This document shows, in pieces, positions 29,715 to 42,169 of a stretch of DNA of 64,000 nucleotides. The DNA lies in contig NC_085137.1 in NCBI RefSeq assembly GCF_035046485.1, positions 254,780,733-254,844,732 of the forward strand, read 5' to 3'. Below the pieces are notes generated by a model. The model saw only the letters and a program-made list of their open reading frames with translations, was not told where the DNA came from and did no database searches. The position numbers were made by a program, and so were the translations under genes. The DNA is from Aedes albopictus (Eukaryota > Arthropoda > Insecta > Diptera > Culicidae). Position 1 is the first letter of the stretch; every line of letters starts with the position of its first letter.

Positions 29715-32700
29715 GTAAGTGTGAATTGACCCATTTTAGTTAAATAAGCTGGGAAAAAAAGCATCCATCGGAGGGAATCCGGCAAGTGTCAATAGCAGTA
29801 CCCCCCTCTCCCTTCGTTACTGCGACTTTTCGGACGGTAGTCCTATCTTCCAGTAGATGGTGATATGATTATCGATTTTTCTCCACCAATGCGGTATGCT
29901 ACAAATGGGAAAACGACAATGGCAGCATGTGAGAGTGATGTTTTGCTTCCCTATCCTGTCACTGGAAAGGGTTTTGTTTGTTCTTTGAATGGGTCCCACT
30001 AACCTGGGACATATCCCAAAATGGATATGCCTTGCTCTTCCCCGAATGCGTAGTGTGTAGGTTCCTTCTGAGGGAGACGACCTTGGCAGGTAGCGGCGAG
30101 TTCCATCCATCCATCGGCTATCCAAGTTCTCTCATACTACTACGTTTCGGCAGTGTTGCCAGTATAGTGTGAAATTACAATGAATGATGTGTGACACCTA
30201 GCGAAGAATCGATATAATGACGCCTATGGGATCGTTTTTAAAATAGGGTATCGCGCTACTTGGGCGGTGGCTTCTATATTCGTCTGTTTTCCACTATAAC
30301 TCAGTCAATTTTGAACCAATTGACTTGAAATGTTGTACACGGGTAGATACTATACCTATCTCACCACATTCCAAAAGTTGTGTCAATAGGGCACGTTCGG
30401 TGTAGTATTAGATTTGTAGTAATGGGCTGAATTTTTGTATGGTGAGAAGGTCAATTCTCCGTTTCTGCAATGAAATGGTACAAAAAGCGTGGGTATTATG
30501 ATTCCTTGTCTAAATTGATGCTGTTTGAGCAAAACTTTGGATAACTATGTTGTTTATGTTGCAAGAAATGGAGAAAACAACAACACTGTTACCCAAAGTT
30601 TTGCTCAAACAGCATCAAATTAGGCAAGGAATCATAATGGGGCACGTTCGGTGTAGTACTAGATTTGTAGTAATGAGCTGAATTTTAGTATGGTGAGAAG
30701 GTCAATTCTCCGTTTCTGCAATGAAATGGTGCAAAAAGCGTGGGTATTATGATTCCTTGCCTAATTTGATGCTGTTTGAGCAAAACTTTGGATAACTATG
30801 TTGTTTATGTTGCAAGAAATGAAGAAAACAACAATACTGTTGCCCAAAGTTTTGCTCAAACAGCATCAAATTAAACAAGGAATCATAATACCCACGCTTT
30901 TTGCACCATTTTATTGCAGAAACGGAGAATTGACCTTCTCACCATACAAAAATTCAGCTCATTACTACAAATCTAGTACTACACCGATCTGTCCTATACC
31001 CACGCTTTTTGTACCATTTCATTGCAGAAACGGAGAATTGACCTTCTCACCATACTAAAATTCAGCTCATTACTACAAATCTAGTACTTCACCGATCTGT
31101 CCTATTGGTTCAAATTTGACTGAGTTATAGTGGAAAACAGACGAATATAGAAGCCACCGCCCAAGTGGCGCGATTCCCTACATATTTTTTTTTATTTTTA
31201 GTCTCTCGTAGTAATTTATCCATACAAAATTTGTATAAATTTTAGTTCGACCATACATGGTTATCAATGACCTTTACGCCGTACACGTACACGAATCATG
31301 CAAGAACTTTTCGTTATGTATAGCAAGTTGATGCCGTTGTCGAGCTTAGTTAATCATCTGCACGAGTGGGAAAAATAGCGATTGAGATATAAGGACAGGT
31401 AAAAAAATATAAAGTTACCTCGAAAAAAGCTTCATTCCTAGTTGGTTGTACAGCAATTTAACTCTAGCGCCGAGCGCATAGTAGAGTACCATTTTTTAGT
31501 CGCTCTTAAGCGATGTTTCTCCAGTTTCCTCGAACGTGTAGTGTAGGGCACACAATCCTTTTTCAACCGCGTGCAGCTAGCACGTTCGGGGCCGTCCACG
31601 AAGCCACCGATCTTTACCTGGTTCCCTGCTGAATATTGTTTTCTTCTGACATTCGGACTATGTGTCCACTCCTGTAAGGCTGGCGCTTCTCAGTACACTT
31701 GACACAAATTGTAAATCATGCGTCTGCGCCACACATCATTTTCTAGTTTCCCTCCTCTCCTTAAACGTCCACACCTCATGATCGTGAAGTGCGAATTTCG
31801 TTTGCATTTGCAAGTTACGGAATCCGTAAAAGTCCCTGTTCACAGATAATACGGAGAACGTTTTCAAACTTTATGATTTTTCTTCGATCAGTCGTTGATA
31901 GGTCCTTACGAAAATCAACATGGTATACTTCAACGATGGACTTCTCAAGAGTCTTATCTGTCGGAGGATATGCAACAGTATCTTGTACGCCTTACTCAAA
32001 AGAGTATAATAATCTCTCTGAAATTAACACATTCCAGTCTGGGCATATGAGGCCATTCAACCAGCTGCTGGGAATCCATAGATGGAGCTCGTGCAGGAAT
32101 TCGCAGAAAAATATCCCACATGGAATTATGGTGGAACTTTCAAATAGCGGAGCCAAGATCACAGGGTTCGACGGTATTAAAGTGAAGGATGTTAATTGTA
32201 ATTCTTGTAATGAAAATACATATCACCTTTAACACTGTAATGCGCCTCCAACGGTTCATTGCGAACCGGCTGCTACAGATGGAGTATGGCTGATTTATCA
32301 GAAATGCTCGATAAACAGGAGGGACCTGCTGGGGCCTAGTAATTTCTATACCCAGAAAACAGTTCCGGTCGATTGAATCTGGGAAGGTTTCGAGAGTCGT
32401 TGTGAATCATAATGCAAACTTTTGTGTTTTGTCACGAGTCTCGGAATCTTTTTTGAGTCAGCAGGCTTTGAACTGTTTCCTGGGCTTCCCACTATTCGGG
32501 TAATTTTAACAAATACACTATACAAATACAAATTTAATTCAAATATGAAATAATTAGTAGTATCTCGCGTATTCAATTTACTAATACATAGTTCTCATCA
32601 TTTGATGTGCTTTCGTGATTCAATTTTCTCTATAATTTTCAATATCAATTTAAAATAACTAAGAAACTAAAAGTGGGAAGTGCAGCATTTAACGGTGCCT

Positions 32701-35700
32701 TGCTTATAGATTCGAAGCTAACGTGTGATCCAGACGAAATCGACAAAAACTGACTACTTCGACTTTGACTAACGTAGACTATTTATTACAAATTAGATAT
32801 TTTTTACATTTTTCGACTGAGTGTATGAAAGGTTTTCTTTAATATGGACTTATTTGGACCGATGCTGATAATGCTAGGGATGTGGACCAAAGGCAACTTT
32901 CAAAGATAATAAAAACAATACTAGAATGAGGATCAACGAAAATGGACATAACAAACACATCGGCTATCTAACCATCATAGGCACACCAAAGATTACTGAA
33001 TAATAGGGCATAGCATAAATATGAACAATATCATTCTTTGAACCTTGACATGATAAAAAAAAATAACAAATACAAAATCGACCATATGACAAAACCGAAA
33101 CTTTCACACCTTCTACCGTAACCTTCTGAGTCAGTACGCAACAGTGTCTTACTGGACGACATGTTCCGTGCACGGCTGGTGAACTGCTTCTGAAGGATTA
33201 CGTTCTCTATCCTATCCAAAGGCCTAGTGAACTGTCGTTGTCCGCGCAAACGCGAGACGCTTGTGCGCACAGTGATGGGAGAGGTTTCTACGTCCGTCGG
33301 CGTGCCGCTAGGAACCTTTCCAAAAAAAAAAAACTTTCAAGTAGCGGAGGAGTTCGTAGATAGTATTTGTGGAGAAATCCTCCAAAGAAATTAAATCTGG
33401 AGGATCATGTCCGGATTCGGAACAGCGTTCCGTTCAGACTGCGACCGAAGTTGATCACTGTTGGACGTTTTCTTAAAAAAAAAAAACAAAATCCGGCCGA
33501 GACACAAACTCAGTGCAAATTCTTAAACCACGGTTAACAGTACAGATTCCAGTTCTGCTACAGGCAACCGACCATGCACCTGTGCTATGATTCTGGCTAG
33601 GATGCGCTACATTTTGTAAAGAACTTGAGTAGTGGCTGCTTTTTTCAGAAACTTGGTCAATTTGTTTACCCTATTCAATTTGAACTGTTCCATAAATTGT
33701 ATCAACATGGACAAGCAGATATTTCTCTTAAAAAAATGTTTCGAAGTTAGAAAAAAACAATTCCCGAATTATAATCATGCGTGCTTCACAAAGCGCTCAC
33801 AATGTGGCGATAGTTGGTAAACATCAGACAAAACCGACGAGAACGCTGTGAACAAGCGATTTGCGAACAACAATTTGAAAAAAAGATTCGAAATTTTTGT
33901 TAAACAGGGAATCGCGCCACTTGGGCGGTGGCTTCTATATTCGTCTGTTTTCCACTATAACTCAGTCAAATTTGAACCAATTGACACAACTTTTGGAATG
34001 TGATTAGATAGGTATAGTATCTACCCGTGTACAACATTTCAAGTCAATTGGTTCAAAATTGACTGAGTTATAGTGGAAAACAGACGAATATAGAAGCCAC
34101 CGCCCAAGTGGCGCGATACCCCAGATGAATTGTAGAAAGTGAGTAGAGCAGTGAAGAGAATTGTCAGACAAAAGAGGCACAAAACAAGCAACAAAGAAGA
34201 CGCGGCGATTACTCTTTATCTCAACTGGTAACAGATAATGACATGATCTCGAAATATTTTGTTGCAGACAAACCGGAACCTGAATTTGTTGCGTAGGGGT
34301 ATTAGGGGCATAATGGACACCCTAAGCAAATGAGTATGTTAGGCCTGTATAACAGACAAAAACTTAACATATTATCAGTTGGCTTACTGCTTTAAGTTGT
34401 TTGCTACGTATTTCAATCATTTACAGCTGGTAGAATGTCATTATTGTGAAGAAATAATGAATTGAAAACCGTGTGTTTTTTGGGGCTGGCAGCAAAGGTA
34501 CGGGGCGAAATGGACACCCATCGGGGCATAATGGACACCCCTGCATATTTTATGCTGTATCTTTGAGAATATCGACCAGTTAAGTAATTTGCCAACGGAG
34601 ATCAATACCACAGATACAATACTCCATCTTAAGCGAGTTTACATAATTTCAAAGTTAATTAAACAAATTTTGGGCTAAAATAATCGGATGAAATTTTTTC
34701 TAACTCTCTAAAACGCCTAACAGTATGCAACGCGCGTACATCCATTCATAATTGCCAGTGTTCATTTCGCCCCGAATCGACTACAACATTGAAATTGCTA
34801 TTTTTGGCAAGTTTTGATCAAAAATATAATACTTCATCCATTGCTAAATCTGCGTATACATGTAGATAAGCTAACAATTCACTTGTTTGTATGGTGGACA
34901 CACTCAAACACTCGTAATGCCTTATTTGCTGCTGCTTCGAAATTATAAGAAATCCACCATATGAAAAACATACTTCAATTTCAATGATATTTTGATTATT
35001 TTGAAGGAATATAAATGGTACTTTTGAAAAATAGAACAATGACTTGTTCCTTTACACTTATGCATTGAACGTTTTACATAAAAGTCAACGGTTTCGGCAA
35101 AAACAGGGGTGTCCATTTCGCCCCGGGTGTCCATTATGCCCCTAATCCCCCTACTTTTCAACTCGTGAATAATCAATTATTACCAACCTAAAATCGAAAT
35201 GTTTTGATGATTCATCTTCAGCAGCGTTGCAGTGTTTACCGACTCGAAGTTATCGCTCTAAAATCACAATGCAAGCCATAGAAATCTCTAAACTCGTGGT
35301 GCACGATCTTTGTCCTATTATGTTCAAGTTGGGACAAACGCATGTCGCATTAGGTAGAATGTCGCAACAAATTCAGGTTGCGACATTTTCGTTATTGTTG
35401 CGCGATGGTTGAATTTTGATTCACTGGAGTAGAGAGAGGCGTCCATTTGTCTGTGGTATAAATTTGGACCAGCAAATAGAACGTAAGTGAAGTTTCTCGA
35501 ATGCAAGAAAGCTAAAAAGAAACGAAAAAATAATCGAGCCATATCCGGGGTGAAAATCATTTTCAAGTCTCCGGATAATCGAGTTCGACCTGAACACCTT
35601 TGACGGTGCTCTGCAACAACACATCTGACTGACAGGCGTTTAACGCAGGATTCTGTTGTTTCGCCCGAATTAGCGCCTATGAGATAATGATCCGAGTCAA

Positions 35701-38700
35701 CGTTCGGACCTCACATCTAGACGTTCGAGAAGTGTTGCCCGTGGGCACGTGGTCTATCTGGGAGTTGTGTAACCTGGAAGTTCAGGGATAATGGATCTGA
35801 GGGTCGTAATAGGGCTTGTCTCCCAGAATAGCAAAACGAGGAAATCTCAGTGAGCAGGAACGCGTCTGAAAACTCTACACACTAATGGCTCAAGGCTAAG
35901 AATTCAAGGGGTGGACAATGCTGTACCTGAAACAAATTCTAAAGCGGAAAATTCTCAATCCTCACCGGTTTCCAACGAAGGCGAGGCTTGATGGCTCCTT
36001 TATAAGCCCGGAATGACGAACCAAACATAAAGTGGGTAAACTTATTAGTGCTGGAGTTACTCTTGCTAATTTAGTTAAAGAGGTAATTTTCATATTAACT
36101 ATGAACTATTTATTCGTGACGTCACACATGTTTGGGGTTACTTGCGGGTTTTATACTGGCGATGGTGATGCTTTCTGCGCTTTCGTGGGGGTCGAATGGC
36201 GGATTCGACGGATGGCCATGGCGAAAGTGGCCACGACAGGAACAGTGGATGGTGCCGGAAGGTCGTCGGAGACGACTACTGAACGGCCAGACTTTCTCAC
36301 ACGCTGGCCTCGGGCTGAGGTTGATTGCTACCCGGCGACTTGCCAGGGGGGGGGGGGGGGGGGGGGGTTGATGTTCAGGAACCGGTTTCTCGATCCTGCG
36401 GGACTGTACTGGTGTGTACAAGGTTGATAGATGTTCATGCGGATTGCTGGATCGGGTGATGCAATGCCGCAAGATGGCGGTCGATCCTCTCCAGCGGGGA
36501 GCCGGATCGGGAGATGCCGTGCCGCGCGATGGCGACGATTTTCTCCAACGGATCGTAATAGGTAGTAGCTATCAAGCCACCAAGGGACGGACCGTGTCGT
36601 CACGATACACTCGCGCGTTCTCGGTCTCTCATTTTCGTTCGGACTTGTCACACGGGAACTTTGAGATTAGCTGAGAAGTAGAAGAAAAAGGTCCGCTTCC
36701 ATGGACCTATTCACCACATTCACTTTTTATTAAGGTTGAAGGATTCGTCATTGATATCACCATCATCATTGAAATTTGGCAAGCAGTTTTCTCTTTTAAG
36801 GCATCAATGATTACAATGAAAATGTGTTCACTGTATTCCATTCTCCATCTGGATCCTAGTGAATACATTTTCATAACGAACATTTGTGTTTTGAACGAGA
36901 AAACTGCTTTCGAAATTTCAATGATGACGGTGATATCAATGACGAATCCTTCAACCTTAACCCCTCGCAGTTTTCTCCTTTTGTCACATTATTAACTTCA
37001 CAATTGCCTTTTTTCTTTGTTCTGCTACTCACACTAGCTTTTCGTGAATGTTTCTTAACAATTTTAACAAACGGGCTATAACAATTTCAATAAACAATTA
37101 GCATATAAGATGGATTTTAACACTTTTAACAATTATAACACTAACCGTTTTGTTTTTGTTCTTACTAACACATTTTAGCGTAATAACTTTACTAACCAAC
37201 TAATCCGCACTAACTTTTCCTAAATAAGAGAAATAACTATTAGAACTAACAAATTTACCACACAATGAGGATTTTAATTCTAACCTCAACATTTTAACGA
37301 CTTCTACACACGCGCGCACTACTACTCCTTTGATGGAGCCCGAACGAAAAAAGAGAATTTTCTTTGGGGACAGATTAGGTTTTTATAAGAAAATTTTATT
37401 AACGGAAAAATTCATAAAACTCTTCTCCGTGTTCATAATATATGCTCACCGTTAAACGTGTACCTTGGTCTTCATACCAAGTGCCATCTGTTTGTCTTGT
37501 TCAGCATGAGAGCCTGGCGATATTTTGCTCAGTTCAAACTGCTCGAATACGAATAGTGAGATTCTCGGTTTTGACGTTTCTCGAGAGTGGAATAGGCCGG
37601 GTCACTCACCAAGCATATGAGTGACTGCAACTATTCCATTTGTATTAGTTAAATCTATAGGGGTAAAGGGCCTGTTATGGTTAAGGATGGATATTTTTGG
37701 TCTTGAGGTGGAGCCTACAAGCTATAATTGGAACCGAACGGTTACAGTTGAAGAGTCACCACTTGGGTGTGGTCAGGTCGGCTTCTATTAGTAATCCTAC
37801 ATTATAGAGATCTGCGGAGGCGGCCATTGTGAGCCAATCGTGCAGAGAGAACTGTCAAAGTGTGAGCCAAATGAACATGCTTATCGTTCGTAAGAAGGCG
37901 TCGTTTGAACGGTATTGCAATCGGAACTAAATAAAGAAAAATTATTTATTTTTAATATCGAGAAATTGGCGGCATATGTATGTTTAGTAAAAAGATAAAA
38001 CTTTATTAATTCTGCTTTCAAAAGCTCATGCTTATGACGACACTTTTGTTGCTGAACTTGTCGAAAAAACTTCCATTGCTGCTTCTTGCTTCACTTCTGC
38101 CGATATGATTAGCGTAACACTTTTGCAATGAATTTCAGATTTCTTTGATTGCTCCGCTATTTCAACAAAATTTTGGGAAAAAAATTCTACCATAGTTAGA
38201 AAATGTAAACAAAACAACTTGAACCACAACGAAGTCACGCACAAAGTTTGAACATCTAGCTTTGTATCAAGTGTTGGCAGCTGTTGTAAACAAAACAAAC
38301 AGCGTTGCCGAATCGACGTATGTAACTTCCGCTCATCTCTATGTAGAGGATTTCTAGCTTCTATCAAATAATTCGCTTCATCTGTTTCCTTATTCGCGGA
38401 AGGTATAATCGGAATTCGCGTTCTCCGCTTTTAAGTCAACATATCTCCTGGATAGCTGTTACATTCAAGCCGACATTCTGCAGTTCAGGAGCCCGTTCAA
38501 AGTTCTCATGTTCCAAGATCCAACTTTCCAAACGTTGTCCTCAATATAATTATCTACGTATAGGTGAACAACAGACAAAAACAACAACACCAAATGCTGC
38601 GAATATCTTAAAAAATTTTGCCCTAAAGACTTGCATTGAAATCGTCAGAAATGTGATATTCAAAGCAGGTCTTCGGAATTCGAATCTACACGACAAAGAC

Positions 38701-41700
38701 ACACATCTGTTCCAATCAGGGCGCAAAATTTTCGAGCAGACGAGCTGAAGTTCACCGTGCGGCAATTTTCACATTTGTGAGGCGTATCAATTGTGCCACG
38801 TCGTGTGTACGTTTCATGAGATATTTTGAATTATCGAAAATATAAACTTCCCGACTTCCCGGATGCTTTTTTCATTGAAAAATACGTCACATGCTACCCG
38901 CTCCTCCCCGATTCATCCCTGTTCCACATTTTAACGAGTATTCTTTGTTTTTCTCTTCCGCAGGTACTGGTAAAACTGCAACGTTTTCCATTGCGATCTT
39001 GCAGCAGATCGACACCAGCCTTGCAGAATGCCAAGCGCTGATTCTGGCTCCAACCCGTGAGTTGGCCACCCAGATCCAGAAGGTAGTGATTGCCCTCGGC
39101 GACTACCTGAACGCCCAATGCCATGCCTGCATTGGTGGTACGAATGTCCGCGATGACATGCGTAAGCTGGAGATGGGTTGCCACATCGTGGTCGGAACCC
39201 CGGGACGTGTGCACGACATGATCAGCCGTAACGTGCTGCGCACCACCCACATCAAGCTGTTCGTCCTGGACGAGGCTGATGAAATGTTGTCCCGTGGGTT
39301 CAAGGACCAGATTCAGGATGTTTTCCGTATGTTGCCCAATGATGTACAGGTCATTCTTCTGTCCGCTACCATGCCGGCTGAAGTGTTGGAAGTCTCCACC
39401 CACTTCATGCGTGAGCCAATCAAGATCCTGGTCAAGAAAGAGGAACTGACACTGGAAGGTATTAAACAATTCTACATCGATGTGAAACAGGAAGGCTGGA
39501 AACTCGGCACACTATGCGATCTGTACGATACGCTGTCCATCACTCAGGCCGTCATCTTCTGCAACACCCGCCGCAAGGTCGATCAGCTGACCGCCGAAAT
39601 GGCCGCCCAGAGCTTCACCGTTTCTTCCATGCACGGTGATATGGACCAGCGTGACCGTGATTTGATTATGAAGCAGTTCCGTACCGGATCGTCCCGTGTC
39701 CTGATCACCACGGATCTTCTCGCTCGTGGTATCGATGTGCAGCAGGTTTCCCTAGTTATTAATTATGACCTACCGACGTTACGGGAAAACTACATCCACA
39801 GGTGAGTGCCATTCGTATATTTTGTTTTCTTTTACCGCGCCATGTCCTTATACCGAGACCTTGAGGATGTACTGCCCTTAAAACAGCTCTTGTTTGATCT
39901 AGTTCGTTTATTCACGGCTCTATGGCGTATAACGCTTTACGAAGCCAATCCAATAGTAGTCTCCAGGAGATACCTACATTATTCGGGCATTTCCATTACG
40001 TCATCAATGCCATCGTTTGATATATACCGTATGCGTGATAATGTTTGCACCATCGTCAAACAAAATTCCAGTTTGACTTGTGAAGACAATGTATTGGTTT
40101 TATTTGCAGGCATTTAAGCTATTACTCATATCCTAGTAGGCTGTGAATAAAAAGTGTTGATTTTCTTAGTTTTACACTTGCATAATGACTAAGTGGCAAC
40201 CTAGCTCGTGATTTGTCCACGCGCAAATGTCGAAAAGTATCCGTGGTAGTGTCAAAGTCAAGATTAACAATTTTTGAATTTATTTTTTTTTGACATTGCA
40301 TAATGGTGTAGACATTGGCACACAAACAAAAGTTATAATAACTATTGATTCTGGAATTTGGTACGGATCGATAGTTTTTCGGAAATCGAAAAAAAACGGA
40401 GGTTGCGTTCGGGCAAATTCAAGGCTTTCTAATATGGCGCTACTCGTAGCTCCTGGATGTCATTGGTAATAATGTAAGTTTTTTTTCTATGGTCGAAGGA
40501 TCACAAAGGCCACCGTAATTTTCCTTTTCGATATGCCATGCCGTTACCCAAGTAACCACGGTGCTGAAGCATTATTGCATGCAGATATACGGTGTACTTA
40601 GAGCAATCATTACTTTACATGCAAACTTAAAGTTTATTTAAAGTGGAAATGGGCAATTATGCGACTACTCCAAGATTATACCAGTATAATCTTAATTTGA
40701 TTCTATAATTGCCCACTTCCACTTTAAATCAACCTTAAGTTTGCATGTAAAGTAATGATTGCACTAAATTCACCGTATATCTGCATGAAATAAGGCTTCA
40801 GCACCATGGTTACTTGGGTAAGTCGCTGATTTCGCGTTTCTTTGCCATTTTTCTCATTGAGCGCATATAATTCACCCAAATCTTATTTTTGGTGGCAGCG
40901 ATAGCTTTCTTAATCCATGTTAACCTTGGACGACCAGTGGACACCTGCGGGAATAGTTGCCCTTGCTTTTTTTTCGGTCTAAGACTGTTTTACGGTTCTC
41001 CTGAACACTCCTGAAATGTATTTTTTAACATTTGCGCGTGGACAAGTCCCGACTACCGCTGCTACCCCTTCATGGTGCAAATTTTAAACTTAAGAAATCG
41101 GATTTTTTTACCCGCAACCTACTGTGATATGAGTTAGAGCTTACGTACATGCAATAAAAACCAAGACATTATGTGTACAGGTGATATGGGTACCTTATTT
41201 GTACGATGGTGCAAACATTATCACGCATACGGTAGGGAATCATAATTTGAAAAAGTATCATGATGAGTGCAACGCCAAACGGTCCATTCGAAATGCCATC
41301 ACGTCAAATAGGGCAGTTGCTCATCAAGTTTTCTGTCCTGTCCTCATAGAGAAAGCACCTCAGCAAGCATCCGCTATTGTTTTGGTGTTCTATTAATGAG
41401 GAATAACAAAACATATCAAAATAGACATATCTGTTTTCCTCACTGTGGATTACAGTACAGCAATTTGATTTGACATTCAAATATCCTACATAAATAATGT
41501 CTTCTGTTGTTTCTCATTCGATTTTAACAAAAATCATTCTTTTTTCTTATTCCAGAATCGGTCGAGGTGGTCGTTTCGGTCGTAAGGGAGTTGCAATCAA
41601 CTTCGTTACTGAGGCTGATAAGAGAGTGCTGACAGACATTGAGAAACATTACAACACCTCCATCGAAGAGATGCCAGCAAATCTGGCTGATATGCTGTAA
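29483..41700 (+). CDS. eIF4A: eIF4A, DEAD-box RNA helicase (three coding exons)
   Basis: ATP-dependent RNA helicase of the cytoplasmic cap-binding complex eIF4F; it unwinds 5'UTR structure for ribosome scanning. The CDS joins 29483-29714, 38964-39801 and 41556-41700, giving 404 residues, the normal family length. Motifs in order: Q motif (F51 to Q59, [12 protein letters not shown]), motif I AQSGTGKT (75-82), PTREL (107-111), GG (135-136), TPGR (156-159), DEAD (180-183), SAT (211-213), IFCNTRR, motif V ARGID and motif VI HRIGRGGR (356-363). It ends [11 protein letters not shown], as in insect orthologues. Both introns have GT-AG ends and cut motif I (Gly78, phase 1) and motif VI (Arg357, phase 2). 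No defects seen; expected to be functional and essential. Confidence 0.97.
30244..31180. mobile_element. Foldback TIR element in eIF4A intron 1
   Basis: Ends TAGGGTATCGCGCTACTTGG and its inverse, with arms of over 60 bp including TCTATATTCGTCTGTTTTCC. TA at both borders. Contains the nested element 30387-31104. Related to the short copy at 33907-34121. Confidence 0.8.
30387..31104. mobile_element. Nested palindromic element with iterated arms
   Basis: Ends AGGGCACGTTCGGTGTAGTA and the inverse ACTTCACCGATCTGTCCT. Internally the same arm and loop (GTATTATGATTCCTTG, CAAAACTTTGGATAAC) appear twice in one orientation and the outer arm twice in the other, so it is a partly duplicated palindrome. 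Removing it re-joins the arms of the host element in the order seen at 33907-34121. Confidence 0.7.
31190..33900. other. eIF4A intron 1, no clear feature
   Basis: AT-rich with patches of possible decayed LINE text on the minus strand at about 31440-31640. No intact TIR element, RNA gene or conserved frame that I can support. Confidence 0.35.
33907..34121. mobile_element. 215-bp palindromic MITE in eIF4A intron 1
   Basis: Nearly perfect inverted repeat, GGGAATCGCGCCACTTGGGC to its inverse, same family as 30244-31180 without the nested insertion. Target duplication unclear. Confidence 0.8.
34294..35153. mobile_element. TA-target element with GGGGCATAATGGACACCC ends
   Basis: The left TAGGGGTATTAGGGGCATAA is mirrored at the right (TTATGCCCCTAATCC then CCCTA). 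Internal copies of GGCGAAATGGACACC occur near both ends. About 860 bp, non-coding. Related to the host element at 43571-46067. Confidence 0.75.
35160..36345. other. eIF4A intron 1, unassigned; GC-rich from 36130
   Basis: 35160-36030 shows nothing clear. 36130-36680 is GC-rich and could be an LTR-element fragment, but I see no protein motif. Confidence 0.3.
36346..36367 (+). repeat. Homopolymer of 22 G
   Basis: An uninterrupted run of 22 G on the plus strand in the GC-rich patch. Could form quadruplexes; its exact length in an assembly is uncertain. Confidence 0.8.
36734..36956. mobile_element. TTAA-target palindromic MITE
   Basis: Flanked by TTAA (36730-36733, 36957-36960). Arms GGTTGAAGGATTCGTCATTG and inverse extend for about 100 bp. 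A relative lies at 55215-55427. The TTAA target suggests piggyBac-type mobilisation, though ends lack CCC. Confidence 0.75.
36961..38963. other. eIF4A intron 1, remaining part
   Basis: 37085-37320 is AAC/ACTAA-rich low-complexity text. The rest has no recognised element. The last 30 bases give the acceptor pyrimidine tract TTTTTCTCTTCCGCAG. Confidence 0.35.
38964..39801 (+). CDS. eIF4A: eIF4A exon 2 (helicase core)
   Basis: Acceptor TTCCGCAG|GTAC, donor CACAG|GTGAGT. Carries motif I (TGKT) through motif V and the first two bases of Arg357 in motif VI. Conserved throughout; GC-rich codon use. Confidence 0.96.
40547..40818. mobile_element. CCCAAGTAACC MITE in eIF4A intron 2 (272 bp)
   Basis: Complete palindromic copy with TA on each side (40545-40546, 40819-40820) and the central hairpin ATTATACCAGTATAATC. 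Best reference copy in the window. The rest of intron 2 shows nothing. Confidence 0.9.
41556..41700 (+). CDS. eIF4A: eIF4A exon 3 (motif VI and C-terminus)
   Basis: Acceptor TTCTTATTCCAG|AATC. Completes [13 protein letters not shown] and ends at TAA (41698-41700). Confidence 0.96.
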
Positions 41701-42165
41701 ATCCTACCTGCCCAGCAACAAACAAAAAGATAAACAACAACAGCAGCAACAACCAATAAAAAAAATAAAATCAGCAACAACACCGTCAGCTAAAAGTAGT
41801 AACATCAACGACCGAATATTACGACCGGAAAAAACGAAAATCCACGACACTTCGTTGAAACAAGGAAACCTCCTGGAACATCTTATTACCCCAATCAAAC
41901 AACAACTGAGACATCAAATTCAGGTGAAGAAATATTCCAAAACGGCTAACATACATACAATTTTTACCAACAACAACAACCACAGCCCAGTTTACGTGAG
42001 TCGAAAGAAGAATTGCGAGCGAATGTTTGTGAGATTTCCCTAGAAGATTATTAAGCGTGTGCTCAGTTCATCAGCAGCTGCAACAGCAACAGATACGCCT
42101 CGTTTCTTTCCAATAATGTATGATTGTACTTCTAAAGGAACATCTTCAAAGATAAATAAATTCCT
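41701..42165 (+). other. eIF4A: eIF4A 3'UTR with poly(A) signal
   Basis: CAA/CAG-rich 3'UTR. The best poly(A) signal is AATAAA at 42155-42160; earlier AATAAA copies at about 41755 and 41764 could give a shorter form. Confidence 0.6.
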
Positions 42166-42169
42166 AGTA

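Noticed and set aside
36328..36651. 107-codon minus-strand frame with a poly-proline stretch
   Set aside because: The proline run is only the translation of the 22-G tract; no domain and no supporting gene signals.
38894..39469. 191-codon minus-strand frame opposite eIF4A exon 2
   Set aside because: Shadow of a highly conserved GC-rich exon; no independent evidence.
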